Of a stretch of 32,039 nt of DNA, positions 26,943 to 32,039 are shown piece by piece. The notes below the pieces were generated by a model. That model saw only the letters and a list, made by a program, of their open reading frames with translations. It was not told the origin of the DNA and did not search any database. Source of the stretch: Prorocentrum cordatum (taxonomy: Eukaryota; Sar; Dinophyceae; Prorocentrales; Prorocentraceae); assembly GCA_963575745.1 (NCBI GenBank), contig CAUYUJ010009809.1, forward strand, positions 1 to 32,039, read 5' to 3'. Every line of letters begins with the position of its first letter. Positions within the stretch are counted from its first letter, which is position 1. The position numbers were made by a program, and so were the translations under genes.

Positions 26943-27165
26943 CGAGGCCGAGGCTCATGTGGTTCCCATCGTGCTTGAGGGCCACATCCCAGGAAGAATC
27001 CCGAGCACCCAGGAACAAGTACCGAAACAGCGCCGAACGAGTATAGCCTCGCAAGGCCCCACAGGGGAAAACCTTTCAGCTTCGGTACTGTCTTGGTGCT
27101 CGAAATGATTTCTGGTCATAAAGGCTAAAGTAGGTTGGAACATCAGAAACCGAGACCCAAGCTAG
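26943..27165. mobile_element. M7 imperfect fold-back
   Basis: Core arms CGAGCACCCAGGAACAAGTA (27002 onward) and, inverted, CGAGCACCAAGACAGTACCG (27102 to 27083), both followed by CCGAA and a CAG/CTG phrase. Weaker complementarity continues outward through CCAGGAAGAATC / CCAGAAATCATT and TTCCCATC / TTCCAACC. A single copy with no target duplication visible, so the element status is tentative. Confidence 0.4.
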
Positions 27166-28102
27166 TAGGGGTCGAGAATCGGCGTTCTCCCGGGCGCTTC
27201 TGGCCCCGCTCGGGCCTCGATGGGGAGGCCTCCTCGTGGCCGCGGCTGGGTCGGATATCCCCCGCGAAGGCCAGAGAAAAAACAGGCGCAACGAGAGAGG
27301 TCCGGGAAGCCGAGCTAGATTCGGGGACCCATGCTGACCGGGGCCAGTCCAAACCCAGGTCAGTCTGGCTTTGCAGGACCCAGCAAAATCCTGCAGGATC
27401 CTGCACTGAAGCCCGGGTCAATGCAGCCCCATGGCTCTGCAGGATCTTGCCAAATCTGGCTCTCTGGCTGGCCCCCGCTTGCATCGACACGCGTCTCTCG
27501 AACCCCGGAAAACACGCGCATGGAGAGGTCCGGGAGCTCAGCGGGCCCAGGAAGCGGCAGGGCCATTTTTTCACCGTGTCCGGAAGAGGTTCTCCTGAAA
27601 ACGGAAACGATAACCAAAACATCGACAACAACAACGGCTCCAGGATCGGAGCCTGAGCTGTTTTTGTTGCCGTTTCCCAGACCCCCGACCTCGTGTTTTT
27701 TCACAACGTCGACCCCCAAAGGTCTGGACCCCTTCCCCAGGACTAATTTTTCATCCTCAGTCGTTTTTTGATCGTCCCGAGGCCTGGTGAGGACCCCCCT
27801 CCCGATGCCAAAAAGAGTCGGAAACCTGCCGTCGTGATTCGATCCACAGTGGGAAAAGGTCTGGCCTTGCAGGGCCCACGGAGGTCCGGGAGGTCGAGCT
27901 GGATCCCCGCGCCGAGGAGAAGGAGGAGGAGGGGGAGGCGGAGGGGGAGGAGGAGGAGGAGGAGGAGGAGGAGGAGGAGGAGGGAGGAAGGCGATCTGGC
28001 CGAGGAACCGGGGACGACGCCCCGCCCAGGGGCCGCGCCCAGGCGTGGCGCCGCCGTGGCGGAGAGGATGCCCGCGACCAAGAGCCAGCGCCGCATCATG
28101 AA
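27166..28102. other. Spacer with short repeats and a GGA tract
   Basis: GAGGTCCGGGA(G/A)G-type phrases occur at 27297, 27527 and 27881, and CAGGATCCTGCA/CAGGATCTTGCC phrases at 27391-27450. A GGA/GGCGGAGG tract occupies about 27914-27984. A minus-strand signal-like peptide (MMRRWLLVAGILSATAA, 28100-28050) is noted but not supported further. No gene called. Confidence 0.4.
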
Positions 28103-30657
28103 CGAGTTCACTGGCGACCCGCCAAGACGTACCCGCACACATCGCGGAGACCGACAGCATCGACACAAGGATCGTAACCCACAACTGGCGTGGACCCCAT
28201 ATATGCGGCGAGATCACGCATCTCCTCCGCGGCCCAGAAAGGCCTCGCACTGGACTCAAAGGACGTGGCCATCATACGTACTCTGTAGCAGCGGATCGCC
28301 CTCCAGCAACGGCGGCTTCGCCGAAGAATACCGATGTCACCACCATCGCGACTGGTACCTTGGCGATTGCATCGGCTTAATGGCACCGACGCGACTGGCA
28401 TCATAAATGGGAAGAGTCAGTGGGACCATTGGCACGGGCACCACGACGATGAGCAGCACGGACGGCATCGACATGACTGGCATCATCATGGGAGGTATCA
28501 GCGGGACTACTGGTATGGTCACGACGACGAGTACCACAAGCGGCACACCCGCGCCAACGGCAGCATCCATCGCGCTCGACCCTACGCCGACGCCAGCACT
28601 AGCACCGACCCGCAGATTAAACCGAACGCCCCCGCCTTCAAACCACTGCAGCGCCACGACCGCGACAACTCTGGGACCCACGACGCTTACGAGACGCAAG
28701 ACTGCACGCAGGCAGACGGGGCTACGACAGCATCCGCGACACACGCCAAGCCTCGACGACACCACCAGCGACTGGAGAAACAACATCGGCATCCAAAGGG
28801 CGAATCGCTTCGACTACGGCGCCAACGATCCCCGCCATTACATTTACGCCTACCGTAGCCTACCCGGACGACATGCGGCTCCAGAGAACCATCAAAGACG
28901 CCATCCACCAGGAAGTCGCTCGCCGCACGGGGGCCTCGGCACAAGCATCAACATCCGCAACACCCAATTGCATGCGCGTCTCTGGCATCGGCAACATCGA
29001 CAACCACGCCTTCCACGCCACTTTCAGCATCTTCTGCAAAATCCAGCCTGCCGCGTCATCCGGGGCCCAGGAGGCGCACCACAGGGCCACGTGCAATTCG
29101 AAACAGACGAAACGCTCCACAAAGTCATCCAATACTCAACGACCAAAGACATGTACGTAGGCCAGACTGCTGTAATGACCACCATGTGGAGGGACGCCCG
29201 ACGCGACGACTCTCCCGACGTGCTGTCCGCTCCCCGAACTGAAACCCTACCCGATGCCCTTCTCGACGCCCAAACCGACGTCCAGCCCCGCGCCCAACCC
29301 AATTCCCAACCCAACGCCCTTCCCGACGCCTTTCCCGACGCCCAACTCGACGCCCAACCCGATGCCCCATCCCGACGCCCAAACTTACGCCCATCCCCGA
29401 GCCCAACCCGACGCCCTTCCCGACGCCCCTCCCGACGCCCTTCCCGACGCCCTTCCCTACGCCTCACCCGACGCCACTCCCGACGCCCAACCCGACGCCC
29501 CCCCCCCGACGCCCCGCACGCGACCTCCAAGGATTTCAAGTTCACGGCCTCCAAGGACGTCAATTTCGCGGACTCCAAGGACTCCAATTTCGCGGCAGGG
29601 GCGCGCAAGTACTTCAATTTCAAGACCTCCAAGGATTCCAATTTCGCGCCTTCCAAGGACGCCAACTTCATGCCGAACATCACCTCCAATTTCGAAACCT
29701 CCAAGGACGTCAATTTCGCGGACCACCTCACGGATCCAGAGGCTACATACCAGAACAACGATTTCAAGGCTTTTGCAACGGCCGGAGCCACCCGCGATGA
29801 CGACGCCGACCCCCTCAACGACGATCCCGACGACGCTCCCACCGACGCCCCTCACGCCCCCCATCCCGACGCTCCCTCCGCCGCCACTCCCGACGCAACG
29901 CCCGACGCCCCCGCCGACGCCCCCGCCAACGCCCAACCCTGCGCCCAACCCGACGCCTTTCCCGACGCCCGAACCGACGCCAAAACCTACTCCCAACCGG
30001 ACGCCCTTCCCGACGCCCTTCCCGACGCCCTTCCCGACGCCCAACCCGACACCACTCCCGACGCCCAGCCCTGCGCCCTTCCCGACGCTTCCGCCGACGC
30101 CCTTCACGACGCCTTTCCCGACGCCCCTGCCGCTCCCGACGCCACTCCCGACGCCCAGCCTGACGCCCAACCCGACGCCCAACCCGACGCCCTCCCCGAC
30201 GCCCTTCCCGACTCCCAGCCTCGCGCCCATCCAAACACCCTTCCCGACGTCCAAACCGACGCCCACCCCGACGCCCTTTCCGACGCCTTTCTTACGCCCA
30301 GCCCCACGCCCAGCAGGCACCCAACACTCAGCCTTACCGAACTCACGAGCAGCACCAACACCAACGCCACCAAAACCATTGCCACCATCAGGACCGTGCG
30401 CCAGTCCCAGAGTCCGAGTTCACACCAGAGGGACCTCTACCAGCGGGAGCAGACACAGCGCCAGCGCCGACGCCAGCTAAACCAGCACCAGCACCGGAGC
30501 CGACACTAGCACCAGCACTAGAGCCGACATTGGCGACGCCAACGCCACACCTCGAACCACGTACAAGACGACCCTGGCCTCCGAGCCTTGCCGCGCTACT
30601 GGCGACACCGCCACACAACGCACCTTCTAGGGTGCAACGCTCCTCCGACCTCTAGCG
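28103..30657 (+). pseudogene. Thr/Pro-rich gene readable only with several frame changes
   Basis: Plus-strand sequence alternates between frames, each stretch having Thr-rich or Pro-Thr-rich composition. 28103-28377 ends TTIATGTLAIASA. A short piece follows in the next frame (NGTDATGIING), then 28410-28690 in the third (TGTTTMSSTDGIDMTG, PTPTPALAPT). From 28750 to about 29100 a further frame carries ITFTPTVAYPDDMRLQRTIK and DAIHQEVARRTGAS, resembling the secreted alpha/beta repeat common in algal surface proteins. It seems to continue in another frame as VQFETDETLHKVIQYS. Then come Pro-Thr-Pro-Phe repeats, a 24-bp repeat module (29518-29730), more Pro-Thr-Pro repeats, and a Pro/Ala/Glu-rich tail ([17 protein letters not shown]) ending at TAG 30655-30657. 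It may be a decayed gene, an intron-rich gene or an error-rich assembly. The product would be extracellular or wall-associated; this is inferred. Confidence 0.4.
29250..30340. repeat. 12-bp CCCGACGCC(C/T)TT minisatellite with a 24-bp insert module
   Basis: Two arms of approximately 12-bp units (about 29250-29515 and 29840-30340). Depending on the frame they read as Thr-Pro-Phe-Pro, Asp-Ala-Leu-Pro or Arg-Arg-Pro-Ser, and as Gly-Val-Gly-Lys on the other strand, all without stops. Between them, 29518-29730 has 24-bp units, CTCCAAGGACGTCAATTTCG, likewise open in every frame. The open frames alone therefore do not show which reading is real. Confidence 0.85.
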
Positions 30658-31250
30658 CCATCGGTCCTCACCGACTGGCGCCGCCCCTGAGGCAACGCAA
30701 CCCGCCGATGGCGGCACTCGGCCACAACCGCCTCACCCCCCCCCGGTACTCCTCTTCGGCTACGCACTCACGACGTTGGCGGCGACACCTGTCAGAGGCC
30801 TGCGGCCCCCCCCCTCCGCCGTGGGCGCATGGCCTGCGGCCACCCCTGCCCGCGTCCCCGAGCAGAGACCTGGACACTCTCCCCCCCTTCCGAAACCCCG
30901 ACGCCCTTCTCACCCACCTCTACGACCACAACCCACCCTCCTCTACGACCACCACCCCTCCCGACGCAGTATGCCTGAAAACGACATCCACCACAGCAGT
31001 ATCATGGATGGGTATACTACTGCGTCGACCGGAACGCCAGCGAGCATTTCGCGGCCCTGGAGGGCCCGAGGGACAGGGATTAGCTTAGGATGTATGGAGG
31101 TTGATGGGAGAGAGATTTGGGGATGGTTCGGGGAGGACGGCCAAATTTTATCCCCCCCTGGAGGGGGCCTCGGGGCAGGATGGGTGGCCGCAGGATGAAC
31201 CTTCCTGTGCCATGATCAAGTCATTCAGGAGGGAGGAGTGGGGGGGGGGC
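30658..31250. other. Spacer, no recognised gene
   Basis: Pro/Thr-biased frames continue faintly (30880-30970, ACCACCAC and CTACGACCAC phrases) but no motif is recognised. GTATGCC...AGTATCATGGATGGGTATAC (30968-31019) contains a short imperfect inverted repeat, GCAGTAT/ATACTGC. Confidence 0.4.
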
Positions 31251-31416
31251 ACGGAGGAGGAGGATGAGAAGGGGGAGGAGGAGGAGGAGGAGGAGGAGGA
31301 GGAGGAGGAGGAGAGAAGAGGAGGAGGAGGAGGAGGCGGGAGGAGGAGGAGGGAGGAGGAGGGATGATGATGCTGCTGCTGATGAGGATGATGACGATGA
31401 TGATGATGATGGTGAC

Positions 31417-31468
<52 letters not shown>

Positions 31469-31487
31469 CTGATGAGGATGATGACGA

Positions 31488-31518
<31 letters not shown>

Positions 31519-31757
31519 GATGATGATGAGTATGTATGATGATGATGAGGAGGACGAGGAGGAGAGGGAGGAGAAGGAGGAGGAGGAGGAGGAGGAGGAA
31601 AGGGAAGAGGAGGAGAACGGGGAGGGAGGAGGAGGAGGAGGGCGAAGGAGGAGGAGGAGGAGGAGGAGGAGCAGGAGAAGAAGGAGGAGAAGGCAGGAGC
31701 AGGAGGAGGAGCAGGAGGAAGAGGAGGAGAAGGAGGAGGAGGAGGAGGGGCAGGGAC
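31251..31757. repeat. GGA and GAT microsatellite cluster
   Basis: GGA tracts at 31255-31360 and 31545-31757 flank a GAT/GAC tract (31361-31540) that includes two copies of GCTGATGAGGATGATGACGA (31377 and 31467). It accounts for the poly-Glu, poly-Asp, poly-His, poly-Ile and poly-Leu frames on both strands. Confidence 0.95.
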
Positions 31758-31869
31758 AAGCTAGGTGCGCTCGCGTCATATCTGACGTCCTACCCCTCCC
31801 TCCCATCCCTTACCATGGCGCTGATTTTCTCTATCCGCGGACGCGTGTCGTAGCGGACCTGTGGCTCCG

Positions 31870-32039
31870 CGCGCGCGTGCGTAGTGGGTGGTGGTGCGCG
31901 TGCGTGCGTGTGTGCGTGTGTGCGTGGTTGTGGTGGTGGTGGTGGTGGTGGTGCTGGTGGTGTGGTGGTGGTGGTGGTGGTGGTGGTTGTGGTGGTGGTT
32001 GTGATGGTGGTGGTGGTGGGGATGGTGGTGGTGGTGGTG
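31870..32039. repeat. GTGCGT and (GGT)n repeats at the window edge
   Basis: GCGCGTGCGTAGTGGGTGG leads into a GTGCGTGTGT run and then GGT triplets to the end of the window. The tract continues beyond the window. Confidence 0.9.

Noticed and set aside
28040-28110. Minus-strand signal peptide MMRRWLLVAGILSATAA
   Set aside because: Attractive alone, but the frame runs straight into a GGA/CCT tract and no domain follows; plus-strand coding evidence begins next to it.
28407-30509. A single 700-codon protein in one frame
   Set aside because: The frame switches between sensible Thr-rich sequence, Arg/His-rich nonsense and Asp-Ala repeats. The coherent Pro-Thr reading moves between frames, so one continuous protein is not supported.
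31264-31853. Asp/Glu-rich and His/Ile-rich frames at the right end
   Set aside because: Direct readings of GAT and GGA microsatellites.

Overview
The window looks like nuclear DNA of a dinoflagellate. It is G+C-rich, gene-poor, and dense in microsatellites, minisatellites and short inverted-repeat elements. Three things support that reading. The one clear gene is a two-exon, membrane-anchored sulfotransferase whose paired Cys-Trp...Tyr...Cys-Cys modules I associate with dinoflagellate predicted proteins (memory, not a search). Two tandem degenerate matches to the dinoflagellate spliced leader lie directly upstream of its probable start codon. The repeat load is very high. The genus cannot be told from sequence alone. 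Most long open frames are by-products of stop-free repeats such as CAGCA, TTG, GGA, GCGACCCACC and CCCGACGCC, and I do not annotate them as genes.

Layout. 0.7-4.5 kb: two copies of a long dispersed repeat (family A) ending in TTG tracts, then a twice-repeated block of CAGCA/CAGCT satellite plus an approximately 79-bp minisatellite. 4.5-8.3 kb: small inverted-repeat elements (M1, M2, part of M4) around a PH-domain exon. 8.7-9.6 kb: a tandem array carrying two TA-flanked elements (M3). 10.0-12.9 kb: a segmental duplication (D1) interrupted by CA, TA and TCC tracts. 14.0-14.2 kb: a third, best-preserved M3 copy. 14.6-16.3 kb: the sulfotransferase on the minus strand. 17.1-20.8 kb: a tandem duplication (D2) whose first copy has been enlarged by elements M5, M4 and M6. 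M6 has a matching empty site in the second copy. 21.0-23.1 kb: a third full and a fourth 3'-only copy of family A, with an AT-rich patch between. 23.1-25.2 kb: GCGACCCACC satellites, a 21-bp minisatellite with a heptapeptide reading, and an approximately 100-bp tandem repeat. 25.4-27.2 kb: GGA tracts, the second M2 copy and another fold-back. 28.1-30.7 kb: a Thr/Pro-rich gene on the plus strand that reads well only if several frame changes are allowed. 31.2 kb to the end: GGA, GAT and GGT repeats.

The genes do not form an operon or pathway. The main biological interest is the number of non-autonomous elements: about seven families in 32 kb, several caught nested in duplications so that insertion boundaries can be read directly. 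Family A is also notable for its conserved 3' hairpin and TTG tail.
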